Part shown: positions 1-14,400 of the stretch, one piece after another
Layout: each line of letters opens with the position of its first letter
Numbering within the stretch: position 1 is the first letter of the stretch
NCBI GenBank assembly: GCA_012845835.1
Contig: JABAKD010000005.1
Location: forward strand, 7,675,473 to 7,739,472
DNA length: 64,000 nucleotides
Direction of reading: 5' to 3'
Origin: Undaria pinnatifida
Taxonomy: Eukaryota; Sar; Phaeophyceae; Laminariales; Alariaceae
Program-made: the position numbers and the translations under genes
Notes under the pieces: model-generated
The model's database searches: none
Told to the model about the DNA's origin: nothing
The model's input: only the letters and a program-made list of their open reading frames with translations

Positions 1-432
1 TTGTTCGCCGTAGTGCCGCCGGTCAAGAACACGCACGTATCAATGACGTTCTGCCAGGGCGTCAGACCTCGTGATGATGGTGATGCGCGTGCCGCAGAAG
101 GCGATACGCGCTGTTGATAAGTACACCCCGGCGTGTACAGCAGCTTTGGGCACCAGGAATCCAATTAGTGAAGGAGAAATGATGATATGCGCGATAACGT
201 GACACGGCGCGCGAGCGATCATGTAGCCCACACAGCGCAGAAGACCGAAGTTGAGGGTTCCGCACATATCTCAGGGGTGGGACGCCAGGGAGGTTTCTAG
301 GTACAACCCACTAGCAACCACCGCAGCCAGCTGCGGTTTTCGGCATAACAGCAACAATCAGCCGTCGTGGAAATATTGCCTGCGACTTGAGGAGACGGGT
401 GACCTGCCGTCAATGCGAGCACCCGAACCTGT

Positions 433-2005
433 AGCTGTGACTAGAGATGGGGACCGGATGAAAAAAGAACCGCGGTTTTTGAAAACCCAGCAGGCATAGA
501 CTAGACTAGATAGTCCGGACTACGAGTACGTCGTATGATGTTATTACTCGGTTTTTCATAACATGAACTGGCAGTTGTTGAGGTCCGGTTAACCGGTTAA
601 AACGGCTAAAAACCGGTTGACTTGTTATACACTAAAATGTGCCTGCAGCAGTGAATTAAGTGGATTGTGCGCGGAATAATCGACGTTGGATCACCCCCCA
701 CCTCCCACCCCGCTAGGGTTAGTAACTATGGATGGGCTGTGAGCCGGAAGGAATTAACTACTAACAACTAAATGGTTCCGTTAGCCGACTAATTGGCTTT
801 AATCGGCGAGTCGTCTGGCGAACCCACCTGGATGGCCAGCCGACTTGCCGACTTCAGTCAGGCGAGCAAAGCGAGCCAATTAGCCCTCCGGGGGGGGGGG
901 GGCACAAGAAGGAAAAAAATGAGTCCCGCATTATCCAATCCTTCCATGTATGGAAACAAAATAAGTCGGATAATCGACACCTTTGGGAAACGATTAATTT
1001 TTAATCCGACGATTAAGTAGTTGGTGACATAAATCGTGACAACTCACACCTCTATCTAGTTACAACACACGCATATATTGTGGTCGCTGTTTTGCCGTTT
1101 ACACTACTGTCTAGGCTGAAATAACTGCTTGCAGGAGTAGCCGTTGCACAGACAGCCGCCGTATGTATGTCGTAGTGAATATGTGAATGCTGGTCATTTC
1201 ATCGCACGACAGATGTTGATCACGTTGTCGTTGGCAAGGGCAAAGGTGTTCAGAGTGTGCTTTTGGATGACTTCCAGCGGTTTACATAATATTGTTGCGG
1301 ATACGTCTTGGAGTCATTAGTTTTTTACTGTTGTTGGAGAATTTTGTACAATGCAGTCTGTGTGTTTTTTGTTTTGTCCCGTTGCCTTTCCAGCTCAACT
1401 GGCGGAGGTTATTTCACAAATAACGGTTTTCTTCTGGATACCACCTGTGTTCACAGGTATTTTCCGTTGTCTCCCCGGTGCATATGCCTCCAGTTACAGT
1501 ACGCAGCAATGATAGTTTAGATTTTAGCGGGGGTTTTAAGTCGTGTCCTGTGGACTAGAGGGCGACTGTTGCTTGTACTCGTCGCACGATGGTAGCCGTG
1601 GCTGTGATTTGAGGAGGTTCGGGAGCATGGGATGTGCGAGTCTCTGGTTGTGGTGGTTTTGAAGCAGCCTGACGCCGTGCTTTTCACCAAGGATAATTTT
1701 CATCAAATTAATCAAAACACGAGACAATACATCTTGAAAAGACGAATTATTTGCGAACGGAACCAAACATGCACTTACTTGTGAGTACACCACAAGGTGC
1801 CACTTGATGAAACACCAACCTGGTTTTCAATGTTATGGATGCTTTACCACTAAAAAGACGGTTTAATTTGTTCTCGGTTAACCGGTTAAAACCGGCTGAA
1901 AAATATCGATTAAACCGTTTTTTTTTTCTTTTAAAAATAACGCCTCCTATCCGTTTTTCGAGCTTCTTCGAAAAATCTCGTCCGGTGCCCATCTCTAGTT
2001 GTGAC
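433..2005. repeat. Inverted pair of a dispersed repeat (CCGGTTAACCGG family)
   Basis: Plus 433-625 and minus 2005-1835 both run from CTAGAGATGGG.ACCGGA through an A-rich segment to CCGGTTAACCGGTTAAAAC-like text. Spacer about 1.2 kb. Related AATTGGCTTTAATCG text lies at 785-820. Confidence 0.7.
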
Positions 2006-2924
2006 GTCCAGGTCTTCTGATCCTTCTTGTTGTGCCCGCGCCTCCTGAAAGAAAAGCGTTGGAGGCAATAAACTGTGTCGGGGTGGTGACATGGAGGTGG
2101 CCCTTGTAAGCCCAACCGTCCCACCGTCCTTTGCACTGAGCAAGGCACCAAGCACAAGCGAGGCGTAGCAGCCAGGTTCCCGAGCTTTCTGTAGCCCATG
2201 GTTGTCTTTTGTCGTGGATCGACCGATGTCTGTGAGCCTGTGAGTGGAGGATTCCTCGTCATCAGCGGATAGCGTCGATCGACTCTTTGCAACAGAACCA
2301 CCACCAGCCAGCAGCAGCAGTTGTTATACAATGGTGGTTCCGACCTATTTTTGGCATGCCACTGCTGTAGACTATGGGCTATGACGAGTACCTGGTATGC
2401 ATGGTGGTACGCGAGCGACGTGGCCGCTGGTAGCCCATCGGTTCCGACGGATGGGACCCGCAATATCACGGCCCGCGCAGCATGCGGGGCAAGATTGAGG
2501 CTTGCACGGCATACGGCAAAGTTTACACGTGATCCTGACGGAGGGCGAGGGCAGCTTATTTTACATGCGGACGTCCCGCCCCGGCTCTTGTGATCGGGTG
2601 GTGGGAAGGTGGCAGCACGTCAGGAACGGGCCATGCCGTACTGATCGGCGCTGGAAAATGGTCTGTTTTGTTTCGTGGGAAAAGCATGGTATCGTGCCCG
2701 CACCATTGTATAAGATCCATCCCTTGACAGGGAGTGTTGCAATGCGCTAGGCTAGGGGACCACCACGGGGTGTTTGGGCAACTGGGCCAGTGTGCCATGG
2801 GACCGCCCAACTTGAATGAGAAAATCAATACCGTGGCAGTGCCTGAGAGGCGGTTGTTCGGCAATGGGGAGACTGATTTTACGATATCCCCCCCCAAAAA
2901 GCAGCAATTTTCTTTAACGAACGT

Positions 2925-2925
<1 letters not shown>

Positions 2926-2956
<31 letters not shown>
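2926..2956 (+). repeat. (CAT)n microsatellite
   Basis: About ten CAT/TCA units. Confidence 0.95.
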
Positions 2957-4429
2957 GGCTGCTCGATACGAGGAGGGATGCTACGAAAAGTATATCTTCA
3001 CATATGTTTTTGTTCGCGAAGGACTGTGATCGACCGATCACGTCGGAGTGGCAAAGGGCACCGTATCTCAGGAGATGCGGCCGCGGGCTGATTTCAAAAC
3101 CGACGATTTCGGTAAAGAAAAGTTGGGGGGGCTACCGTAGAACGACTCGGGAGCAAGAGCGGCTAGAGTATAGCACGTACGGACAGATGGGCGGACGGAT
3201 GGATTGACGGATAGACGTTTTATGAAAAGAACGCCACTGCTCTAATCGGCGATGACGTCATCGTATCATAACATCAACATTGGCAGCAATCTGAGCGCCT
3301 GACAGGCAGGCGCTTGATCCGACAAACCGACACATGAACGAGTACGTCACCGATTTGCAGACATTCTCGCCGTCCGCGTCAATAATGGCGAGGCATGAGA
3401 GACAAACCAATGAATACAACTAGATTACTTGAGAAAAGACAACTGTTTAAACTAGTCGGCTTTTGGAAAAAACAGCTAATTAAACTAATCGCCATGTCCC
3501 TGCAAGTGAGTGAGTGGCTCAAGTCCGGTAGTGGAAATAGCCGGCACAAGACCTGCAATAGTAACTCCGTCACGCTGACGGCGACGTCTGCTTTGCCCTG
3601 GTCTACGTTCGCTCCACGTCCTGCACGTGTCTGTGGAGGTAACAACAAGGACACGTCGGTCGCCGCGACTTCTCCGACGGCGTCAAATCCAGCCAATAAG
3701 GTCACGTCCAACAAGTAGGTGTTTTACACTCTTCCGCTTTACAAATGGGATTAAAGCCCTTGTTCAATGATAATGTCCTCGAGGTTTTAGATAATGATTG
3801 TAGGCCCCGTGATACCATGCGAGTTGCGAATCTGTGGGGTTTTGATCTCCATAGGAGGACGGCGGTAGTATTCATATCCAATAGCGCGAAATGAGGTAGA
3901 TATATGCCTACGGGGCCTGTCAGGTTGCTGGGTCTAAGGCGAAGGAGAAAATAGGGGTGGTGTACCGTGGACAGTACTTGAGAGGCAACTGTTAGGCAAC
4001 GGGCGGCGAGAGCCGCCCGGGTACAACACGGTCGGGTGGACGGATGGACTTCCCTCGAAAAGAACCCTCCGTCGTCGGCGATGGCGTCCTTGCAATATTG
4101 GCAGGCGTCTGAGCGGCCGACAGGCAGGTGTATGGTTCAACCAACCGACGCATTGAAAAGCATGCCGCCGATTTTGAGGATGTTGTAAGTTAAAGACACG
4201 GAAAATTCTGCTGGAACCAAATATCTGGTGGTGCTTAGTTGCGTGCTGCCCATTCGAGCTGTCGAGTGCAGGGCTTTGATGTCAACGCTGTCACCTCCGT
4301 TTGCCCTGTCGGGATCCATGTGAAAAATAGAGACAAAAAGGTTAAAAATGCGGCCATGTCATGTTGTAAACGTGCAGCATACGATAGTCCATGCCATTCT
4401 TATGTGTCGTACAACCCCTTGCAGTTATT

Positions 4430-4710
4430 CCCGACATGAACAGGCATCTTGCCGTAAACTAGCAGCTCGCGTTGCTTCGCGTGGCTGATGCTGCAATCGT
4501 CGGGTGCCATACACCTCTTCCCAGTGATGTCGGACATGAAGGCATCGCCTCCTAGCCTAGCAGCCCGCAAATATTGCTCCGTGGGGCCAGGTGTTGGAGT
4601 AGTCGCGTGCCGTATAACTCCTCGCCTTGATGTCCGACATGAAAAATGTCGCCATCTAACCTAGCTGCCCGCGTTGCCTCTCGTGGCTGATGCTGCAATC
4701 GTCATTTTTT
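4430..4710 (+). repeat. Three-unit repeat, period about 100 bp
   Basis: Units share CCGACATGAA, GGCATC..GCC, CTAGCAGC(T/C)CGC and, in units 1 and 3, GTGGCTGATGCTGCAATCGTC. Confidence 0.85.
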
Positions 4711-4869
4711 AGTCCGTCATTTAGTTTTCCTCTGAAGTTCCCAAAAGGGTTATCACCCTCGTCCGGCCAAGTTACCGCCTGCCTATACCATGACAAACCT
4801 TTCCTCACTCGCCGCAATCTAGAAGTCCCTCTTTAACCGTGTATGTTGCTTGTGCTTACGGCGAAGTTT

Positions 4870-4985
4870 ACTCCTAGTACATAAGGAGTAATAACATCGT
4901 ACAAAATCCGACAATAAAGATGGTTACTCCCAGTACTAGGAGCATCATCGTACAAAATCCGACAATATATATGGTACGTAGTCTC
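4870..4985 (+). repeat. Two-unit repeat of about 60 bp
   Basis: GTTACTCC.AGTAC...GGAG...ATCGTACAAAATCCGACAAT occurs twice in tandem, just downstream of the cyclase stop codon, possibly within the 3' UTR. Confidence 0.9.
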
Positions 4986-5146
4986 CTACTATTACTAATA
5001 ATAAAAATTGCTACCTGTGGTATGAGGTATACGCAGTAAACTGACGAGCATCACGCCAGCGCATATCGATGGCGCTGCATTACAGCGTATTACTAATCTA
5101 ATGTTACTGTGAGGTATGTTTTCTACCCAAGCGCAAAGCCGAAATG

Positions 5147-5419
5147 CTACAAAGCGATTGTGGAAGCGGCTTTGCTGCCATCGCCACTGCCACCCCCAAC
5201 CCCACCGCCCCCACCGCCCCCCCCGCAGCCCCCGCCGCCCCCGCTCCCATGGGGAGTTTCCCCAGGTTTTGGTTCAGCTATTGGAATCAAGCAAGCTCCC
5301 ATTCGGTGCAGGGTTCGCCTTCCGCGCCTCGCCCTAGCTCGCCGCTCGTTCATTGGAAGACGCTTGAGACGAGTGGAGTGCAGCAGGAGAAGCCCAGCTG
5401 CGTAGGGGAAATGTACATC
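5147..5419 (-). CDS. Cyclase exon 39: C-terminus and stop codon
   Basis: Acceptor TACACAG|GAT, phase 0, 90 codons plus TAG at 5149-5147. FPYAAGLLLLHSTRLKRLP and ERRARARRG follow the usual last TPR pattern ('mpYe.A.a.lelgr.l...errar..ra'). It ends in a Gly-rich tail (from about 5240) encoded by a GC-rich run. This closes the gene inside the window. Confidence 0.82.
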   Translation of the reverse strand, partial: DVHFPYAAGLLLLHSTRLKRLPMNERRARARRGRRTLHRMGACLIPIAEPKPGETPHGSGGGGGCGGGGGGGGVGGGSGDGSKAASTIAL

Positions 5420-8400
5420 CTGTGTACGTGGTAACAAGCGAGACACACAACCGATACAAGCGCGTCAACGTGGTCGAATCGTCAAGAAGGGTAGTCGGAC
5501 TGAAATGTCTTGGCACAAAATAAATCCGAATTTCGAAAGAACAAAGCACTGTAAGTACGAAGATCGGACCATTTTTGCAGTAGTAGATGGGAGGCTGTTC
5601 ACCTGCAGGACAAATCTGAGGGACGTCACTATTAATAGAATCCGAGAATCCTAACTCAAATCTGAAAAAAAACAGGCTCCAGTCCGTAACTCGTTATTGC
5701 CGTGAAATTGTAGAAATATGTGTTTGGACTTCAGTAGCAACGAGCGGTTTGGCACGTTGATCAGGATCTGGGTAGCACAGATACAGCCCACGAAACGTGT
5801 GCATGAAACATAGGCTAGGTCACTTAAATCGATCGGCTATCACCCGGCAACACAATTCATAGGCAACGGAGACCAGGGATATGTCTGCTCTGAAACACAT
5901 AGGTCAAGTACATAAGGGAATTTAACTTGTCCCGCGTGTACAGGGATGCGATGGTACACATATGGTGTGACAAGATATGGAAGGACAGCGCCAAAATGTG
6001 GGGGGAAACGAGCAATAACTTCATCCCGACGACCGCACCTCTTCGCTGATATAAAGGCCCAACTCGATCGCCTTCTCTGCTGCTCGGTCCATCCCGTGCA
6101 ACAAGCTCCAGCGTCCCCGGCTGAGGTGATGAAGCGGTGATATCAAGTCGAAAACCTGCACCATACGCCACACAACGAAGGAGGGTGCTAACCGAAACGT
6201 GCAAATATAAGGGAGCACCCTTTGGCTCCTTATCCGAGGAAAAACCAAAGTAACTCGGAATCCTAACAGTGTTTTACAATGTTAATCGAAGTAAACCAAT
6301 AAACAGGCCTTTCAGGTCTGGGAAAACCAGCCGGAAAGGGAGCTCGACCCGATAAGCGATATCATGTTGCTCGTCGAGTTGAGCGTACAATTATGATGTT
6401 GCTTATCGAGTTGAGCGTACCATTGTTCTCAAAGTCAGGGGTTGTGTGAGCGACTGGGCTCCTGGAGTGAGGGTGTTCAGATAAACTTGTACGTCCTACT
6501 CCTACCGTAACAGGCACCCTAGCTTCAACAGCGACCATCACAGCGACCAACTTCAACAGCGGCCATTACAGCGACCATCACAGCGACTCATCAAAGCGAC
6601 TCATCACAGCGACCATCACAGCAACCATCACAGCGACCATCACAGCGACTCATCACAGCGACCATCACAGTGACCATCACAGCGGCCATCACAGCGACCA
6701 TCACAGCGACCATCACAGCGACCATCACAGCAACTCATCACAGCGACTCATCACAGCGACTCATCACAGCGACCATCACAGTGACCATCACAGCGACCAC
6801 CACAGCGACTCATCACAGCGACCATCTCAAGGACCATCACAGCGACCATTACAGCGACCATCACAGCGACCGTCACAGCGACCATCACAGCGACCGTCAC
6901 GGCGACTCATCACAGCGACCATCACAGCGACCATCACAGCGACCATCACAGGGACCATCTCAGCGACCATCACAGCGACCATCACAGCGACTCATCACAG
7001 CGACCATCACAGCGACTCATCACAGCGACCATCACAGCGACTCATCACAGCGACCATCACAGCGACTCATCACAGCGACCATCACAGCGACCATCTCACG
7101 GACCATCACAGCGACCATCACAGCGACCATCACAGCGACCGTCACAGCGACCATCACAGCGACCATCACAGCGACCATCACAGCGACCATCACAGCGACT
7201 CATCACAGTGACCATCACAGCGACCATCACAGCAACCGTCACAGTGACTCATCACAGCGACCATCACAGCGACTCATCACAGCGACCGTCACAGCGACCA
7301 TCACAACGACCATCACAGCGACTCATCACAGCGACTATCACAGCGACTCATCACAGCGACCAGCACAGCGACCATCACAGTGACCATCACAGCGACCATC
7401 ACAGCGACCATCACAGCGACCATCACAGCGACTCATCACAGCCACCATCGCAGCGACCATCACAGTGACCGTCACAGCGACTCATCACAGCGACCATCAC
7501 AGCGACCATCACAGCGACCATCAGAGCGAACATCACAGCGACCATCGCAGCAACCATCACAGTGACTCATCACAGCCACCATCGCAGCGACCATCACAGT
7601 GACCGTCACAGCGACTCATCACAGCGACCATCACAGCGACCATCACAGCGACCATCAGAGCGAACATCACAGCGACTCATCACAGCGACCATCACAGCGA
7701 CTCATCACAGCGACCATCACAGCGACCATCTCACGGACCATCACAGCGACCATCACAGCGACCATCACAGCGACCGTCACAGCGACCATCACAGCGACCA
7801 TCACAGCGACCATCACAGCGACCATCACAGCGACTCATCACAGTGACCATCACAGCGACCATCACAGCAACCGTCACAGTGACTCATCACAGCGACCATC
7901 ACAGCGAATCATCACAGCGACCGTCACAGCGACCATCACAACGACCATCACAGCGACTCATCACAGCGACTATCACAGCGACTCATCACAGCGACCAGCA
8001 CAGCGACCATCACAGTGACCATCACAGCGACCATCACAGCGACCATCACAGCGACCATCACAGCGACTCATCACAGCCACCATCGCAGCGACCATCACAG
8101 TGACCGTCACAGCGACTCATCACAGCGACCATCACAGCGACCATCACAGCGACCATCAGAGCGAACATCACAGCGACCATCGCAGCAACCATCACAGCGA
8201 CTCATCACAGCGACCATCACAGCGACCATGACAGCGACCAGCACAGCGACCATCACAGTGACCATGACAGCGACCATGACAGCGACCATCACAGTGACCA
8301 TCACAGCGACAATCACAGCGATCGCCACAGCCACGATCGCAGCGACCATCACAGCGACCATCACAGCGACCGTCACAGCGACCGTCACAGCGACCATCAC

Positions 8401-11400
8401 AGCGACTACATCACAGCCACCATCACAGCGACCATCACAGCGACCATCACACGACCATCATAGCGACCATCACAGCGACTGTCACAGCGACCATCACAGC
8501 GACCGTCACAGCGACCATCACAGCGACCATACCATCACAGCGGCCATCACAGCATCGGTCACACGAATCAGTCCAGGCTATTGGTGTAGGGGGGGTGTCC
8601 GAGCTTCAATTGCAAGGGGCTGTAAAACACGTGCAAAGCATGATGATGCTTGCACTGCCGCGCGCTCTTTCTTGGATGCTCGATACCACCACACTCGGCC
8701 ACTTGTGGTCAGAGTACATGGTTCCCAAAGGGGGTAATGCGTGGGCGCACAGGCCTTAGCTAGCCACGGGGCTTGCCACAGGCCTCGCCAAAGGCCCCTC
8801 TCCCCCCCTCCCCTCCCCTCCCCTCCCCTCCCCTCCCCTCCCCTCCCTTCCCCTCCCCCCCCCCCCCCTCCCTTCTCCTCCCCTCCCACCTCCTCCCCTC
8901 CACTTCCCCCCTCTTGCCTCCGCTCTCCAGAAGAACGCATCTTACCTGTGCGAACCTTCCGAGGGTTCGCATGAGAACCCGCGCGGCTGCGAAAACTCTC
9001 CGCCGGGGTTCGGGGCCGGGGGGAAGCATGTCTTGCTCTAGAGTTGTAAAACAAGCTTCGGCCGCCAGATACAAGAACAGGCCGGAGCTAAATCGCAGAG
9101 CGCTGGATCGAGACAACCGAATCGATGCTCGACACACGCCTTTGAGGGCTGCTTTTCCGTCTCCCTGTGTTGGTTGAGGGCGGGCGGGGGGGGGGGTAGG
9201 GGGAGGGATAGGAGGGGGGGGTACTCAATATAATGTATAGCCGTAGTCGTTAGCGCCATAAGTTAGGGTTAGGGTTGGTGGAAAGCCCTCGCATTCCTAC
9301 AATGGCGGAACGAACCAGGGGGGAGCGGGGGGTACGTGCAGGAGGGAGGAGGGGGACGATGGACAAAGAAAGAATGGGGTATTAAGATGTCACCCTCTAC
9401 GCCTGCGGTGGTAGCCTCCCTTCGCCCGGCGTGCATCACAATCGATGGTGGCAACACTAGTGTGTTTCCGTGTGTTTTTTTGCCTCTTAGCACCCCGATC
9501 TTGATTTTCTCGACAAGTGTTTATGCTTCAGGGGGGCAAGGAGAAACTGCGAACACGCTAGTATTGCAGATTTGTCGCAATTTTGTAAAACTGTAACAAG
9601 TCACGCGCGGTAAAACAACATGTCGGTCCGTGTGGAGTTCCTCGAGGAATCGACTGGCGTTTTTTTACCGTGCTGCGGTAAGGGGGTTGGACTTTTTTCA
9701 CTCCAAATGAATTTTTTTTCTCACGAACGGGGACACCTCAAACTGAGAACCTTCCCCAACATATTTGGATTCGATTAGCATTATTATGGCAATATGGTAC
9801 TATACCCTCGTTTTGAATCGTGCTAGGATAAGGTTTGCACTTTTTGGTGAAAGTACAGGAATTTCTGAACGACGGAGCTCCGTACCCTATTAATACTGTT
9901 GATGCCATTAATAAGATCGTCGGAATGGTGTTCTTTGTACCCCTAGTCTAGCGATGAGTCTTACCCTCGCTGCAGCTAGGTAGGCGTCGAGGGTTTCCAT
10001 AACGATCAAGGAGGCGTGGCTCGTGCCCTCTGTTACCGCCGCTAGTCGCCCCCTCCTTCTCCTCCGCCTCGCCCAATCCTCCTCGACGACGGCTCGGAGC
10101 TGCGCTAAGCTTGCCGAGGCTTCCCCCATGTTGCCCATTAGCGCGTGTACGAGGGCCGCCCCGTGGAGTGATGACTGCAGCGTAAATAGTGTTCGCGATC
10201 AAAACAAACAAAAAACGGGGTTGGTTTGATATTATATCAACCAAACAACAATCAAAGATGGCATATATTTGAAAATATTGATTAATTTGGTTTTCCTATT
10301 CGCGATTGATTGATCGTGAATATTTAAGCGGTTGATTTGTGCGACGTTTAAAAAGTCATCAAACAGTCTGTGTGTCTGCCGAGGCTTCCTCCGTGTTGTT
10401 CATGAGCGCGTGTACGAGGGCCTCCCCGCGCAGTGATGACAGCTAGAGTGTTGGCAACCAAACCGAACAAAGTTAACTGATTGATTGTTGATTAGTTTGG
10501 TCTATTCGTGTGACGAAGTAATCACATGATCACTTCACGATTAGGTGCTTCGTATAGCATATGGATAGCTTTTGTTGGTTGCCAATCACGGCTGCAGCAG
10601 TCTACTGAGAGAGCAGTTTGTTGAGCGGGGGTTGGTGTGGGTCAGGCGAAGAACACAAAAAACGACGACTTCAGTACCTTAAATAGCAATTTGTTGGGTG
10701 GAGCAAAACTTTATATATGTAGGTCGCGATGGCGGTTGTGATGGCTACTATACATTAATCAAACAGTGTGCTGAGTGGGGTTGACCGAAGGAGATCAGGG
10801 GCGTGAGATACGGGTCGCGATCGGGCGCTCTTCGAAAGGCCGACGTTTCTTGCAGCGTACAAGGGTCCTGTGCAGCGATGACTACGGTACACGAGGAAGC
10901 AGCCTTCCTCCCGGTGTGATGTCCCCTCCCTTCTTCCTCTTTCCTCCTTTAGTGAGGTTTGGTGGAGATCACGCAAGGAGGAAATCAAATATATGTATAC
11001 ATGTCGTGTGGTCTGACTTTTGGTGATGATTACTGTACGTGACGGCGCAACTTTTATAGTAGGTTCATTGACGGGGATGTAGTCGGGGATCAAAATAACA
11101 GATTCACGGGTCGTGATCGGCCCGTGATTACTACAACTAATACACGAAGAGAAGCAGTGTGTTGAGCGGGGATTGCTTGATGAGGACCAACCAGGAGATG
11201 AGAAAAAATGTGATATATAGGTCGCGATCAGGGTACCTCTTCGACGCCTCCGATATATTGGGTTGCCCATGATCGCGTGTACAAAGGCCGCCCCGAGAGG
11301 AGTCTACGGAACGACAGACAGCAGCGTTTTGAGTGGCGTTTAGACGGAGCTGTCAGGTCAGAAAGGATCTAGCTCAAAAGTGCTAGCCCTATCGCAGTAC

Positions 11401-14400
11401 GCTCCACACCTGCGAGAGGAAGTCGTCCTTGTGCGTCAACGCCACGTCCCGAACTTCCGTGAACATGAAAAGCGCGTCTTCTGTGTCCCCCAGGCACAGC
11501 TTCACGTATGCCGACTCCACCATCACCTCTCCGCATCGTGACGTGTCGCCGACCTAAAAGATGGCGACGGGTGGGTACGCAGGTGCGGCAAGCATGTACC
11601 GGCCGATTCCTCTCACATCAGAATTACGTTTTCGATGATGATGCGGTTTTGACCAAGAGAATAATTTTGACGAGTGTTTGTGTTTCGTGTGCACCGAGAT
11701 CAACGCCTGAAGTTTTAGACTTCTGAGAGGAGGACAGGGAAGCGATGCATCTAACCTTACACCAAAACTAGCGGCACGGTACGAGGGCGGAGCGGTTTGT
11801 AGACGATCAACTTGAACGCGGTTTTGGAGGCCGTGAATTAGATTTCCACTGGAAAAAGATGCGATGTGTACGAATGTAGTGTGGCGCAAGTACATGCTGC
11901 ACGTGTAACTAGTGGCACAGTATAGTGTGGACCGCTCATAGCCCGGAAATGTGAAGGTTATTTCAGGTCATGAGATTGATCCCGCCAGAAACGATTTAGT
12001 GTGTATAGGTGGGCACAAGGGTCGTTATTCACGAACAAAATATGTGTCTCAAATCGTGACTGTTGTAAAAAAGTTCACAAAAAAACCACAACATCAGACA
12101 AAACGATTCGTACCAAACAATATTATAGATAGGTACCATATACATAGGCTTGTCTAACAGAAAACGAGACACAACGCCATCGTTTCTCAAAACATCACAA
12201 ATCGTGATTGCTTGTCACGAATCCTGCTTTTTTTTAGTCGCTAAGCGTGACTTTTTGTCGTGAGTCGTGCTTTTCGGTCACAAATCGTGACTTTTTGTCA
12301 CGAATCGTGATTTCTTTGTGACGATATATTCGATGTAATCGTTAGTTCGTCTCGACAAAAAGTCGTGCTTTTTTGGGGTTCGAACGTTCGAACGTTACCA
12401 TAGGAATCGCCCTTACCGGCGCAAGAATTTCGAAAGCTTCGGCAAAATCATCCTGCGCATCCTCCGCATGCCCCTCCCCGGCATTGTGTTTTCCCGATGC
12501 GATAAGAATGATTCCCTTTGCGTTTTGTACCATTCAGAAAAAAAAAATCGACACGGGCCAAAGGCGGGAGGGACAGAAGGAGGAAAGGAGGGGGGGAGGG
12601 AGGGAGGGAGGGAGGGAGGGAGGGAGGGAGGGAGGGAGGGAGGGAGGGAGGGAGGGAGGGAGGGAGGAAGGAAGGGAAGGAGAGCGGGGCGGGGCGAACG
12701 TTAGACCTCTGACGCATGGTACCATAGAGGGGTGCACCGAATGCCTCTGGGGGTGCTCACTTACGGCGAGCTATTTCACGGACGTTTGGGAGAAAAACGA
12801 CGGTCCAAAACAGTCCAAACCCGATGACCAGTCTCAAGGCCTAGATACGAAAAGAACATGCACCATCGAAAACACACAAATGCGACTCCAATGGTATCGG
12901 GCAGTTCTTCAGTTGGGGGAGCGGTGTTAATCAGAACAAAAAAAATCGGCCAAAAAATGCTTCGTGCCCCTATCGTAGAGAACGCATTTTTTTTTTTTTT
13001 TCAAATTTAACTCTCGGCGGATGAGAAAAAAAGCACCTTAACCTTTTTAGAACCACGAAAACTATTCCACGCCAACTCCAAGGAATCTGTCCCTGTTGAG
13101 AAGTTCGCCACAATCACTGAAAAGCTAAATCAGCGATATTATTTGAAGGGTAGCTCAGTGGCTACAACTTCAACTATCTTGTCCGTGGTCACTGGGCTAA
13201 TCAGCGCTGACGGGTTTTAGCTCTGGGGTTGTGGTGTATCTCTGCCACGCCATTTCGGGAACACGCACCGCGATCCCCGATAGTACCCAAAAAACGTGCG
13301 GGCGGTTCTAAAGGGTCAAGCTAACCGCAATTCCAGGTATGTGTAGTGCGTCAAATTTACCTTGAAACAGGGGGTGAGGGCGTTTTTTTCGCCCCAGGGG
13401 AGATAACGTTGATGGACACAAGAGAGCGAGAGCAGTCGACGACAGAACCCTCGACGGTGGTCAGCATCAAGCCCGGGGAAATAGAACGATCCAACCGGTA
13501 CGCAAGTAGAATCGTCCACGATAGCCAGCATCAAGCCCGGGAAAATGAAACTATCTTCCAGTTCCTGCGTAAGTGGACCTTGACGTTACGACGAATTGCT
13601 CGCGGTGTGCACCTTTATTGACCCTTGTGACGGGATCGTCGGCTTACTCGGAGATGTATGAGCGCGAACAGAACTCTCGACGATGGTCAACATCATGCCA
13701 TGGAAAACGAAACCATCCAACTCTCCCAAGTCTACCCAAGTAGATCCCAACAATGCTGGAGCTACTAACTTCCCGCAGTGTATCTCGACATTGAAACCAA
13801 CGATTCGCGGTCTGCCACTACACTTACCCTTGTGATGGGATCTTCGACTTCGTCGGTCAGCTCGAGAGCGCGCTCCATCAGAACCGTGGCCTTTTGATGC
13901 CGTCCTCTCGACACCTCCTGCGCAAAATCCGTTCAAGAGAAACGGAGCTTAATCGGCCGTTGTCGAACCCGGAAGGTAATAACGCCTACACACCAACACA
14001 CCACCAACGCCACACTCACAGCCGTGCAATTCCAAAATCAGCCGATCGAAACGCAAACATGAACAAAAGAGCAGCGACATGAACCGCAGCGATGAACAGG
14101 ACGCAATGTGAATGACTTAAAGAAGCACATGCGTCAACGGCAGCTCGTACCGCAAAAAAAAACGTGATACACTCCATACATTGCACAGTTCAGATCTCCA
14201 TTCATAATATATGCCATGCAGGGCAGATACACCCCTGGTCTTTATCCGTGTGATCTGCGTGCTCCATTTTATAGAAAAATTCGAAGTACGTCAGCTGTGA
14301 GGGTCGACAACTTTATGGTCGACACTCTTCTTTGCAAGCTGCGCGATGCACCGGCCGCTCGTTTTCTTCAGGTGTATCACCCTTTGAATGTATGTGACTC

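Larger units (their letters stand above)
1..5146. other. Downstream flank of the cyclase gene, no convincing gene
   Basis: Only short frames are present. A minus-strand frame at 40-267 is hydrophobic, and one at 3390-3714 has splice-like edges (CTCCACAG near 3638, TTGCAG|GTCTTG near 3565), but neither has a recognisable domain or a partner exon. The 3' UTR and poly(A) site of the cyclase gene must be in the upper part, but no signal could be fixed. Confidence 0.55.

Noticed and set aside
1747..2469. 240-codon minus-strand frame
   Set aside because: It runs through a dispersed inverted repeat and has no conserved motif; probably chance.
3395..3718. Plus-strand 107-codon frame
   Set aside because: Low-complexity Ser/Thr composition, no domain, and it overlaps a dispersed repeat; no splice partner.
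6670..8737. Long plus-strand open frames of HHSD, TITA or SQRP repeats
   Set aside because: They are a by-product of the 12/13 bp satellite: all three frames are open and there are no splice or start features.
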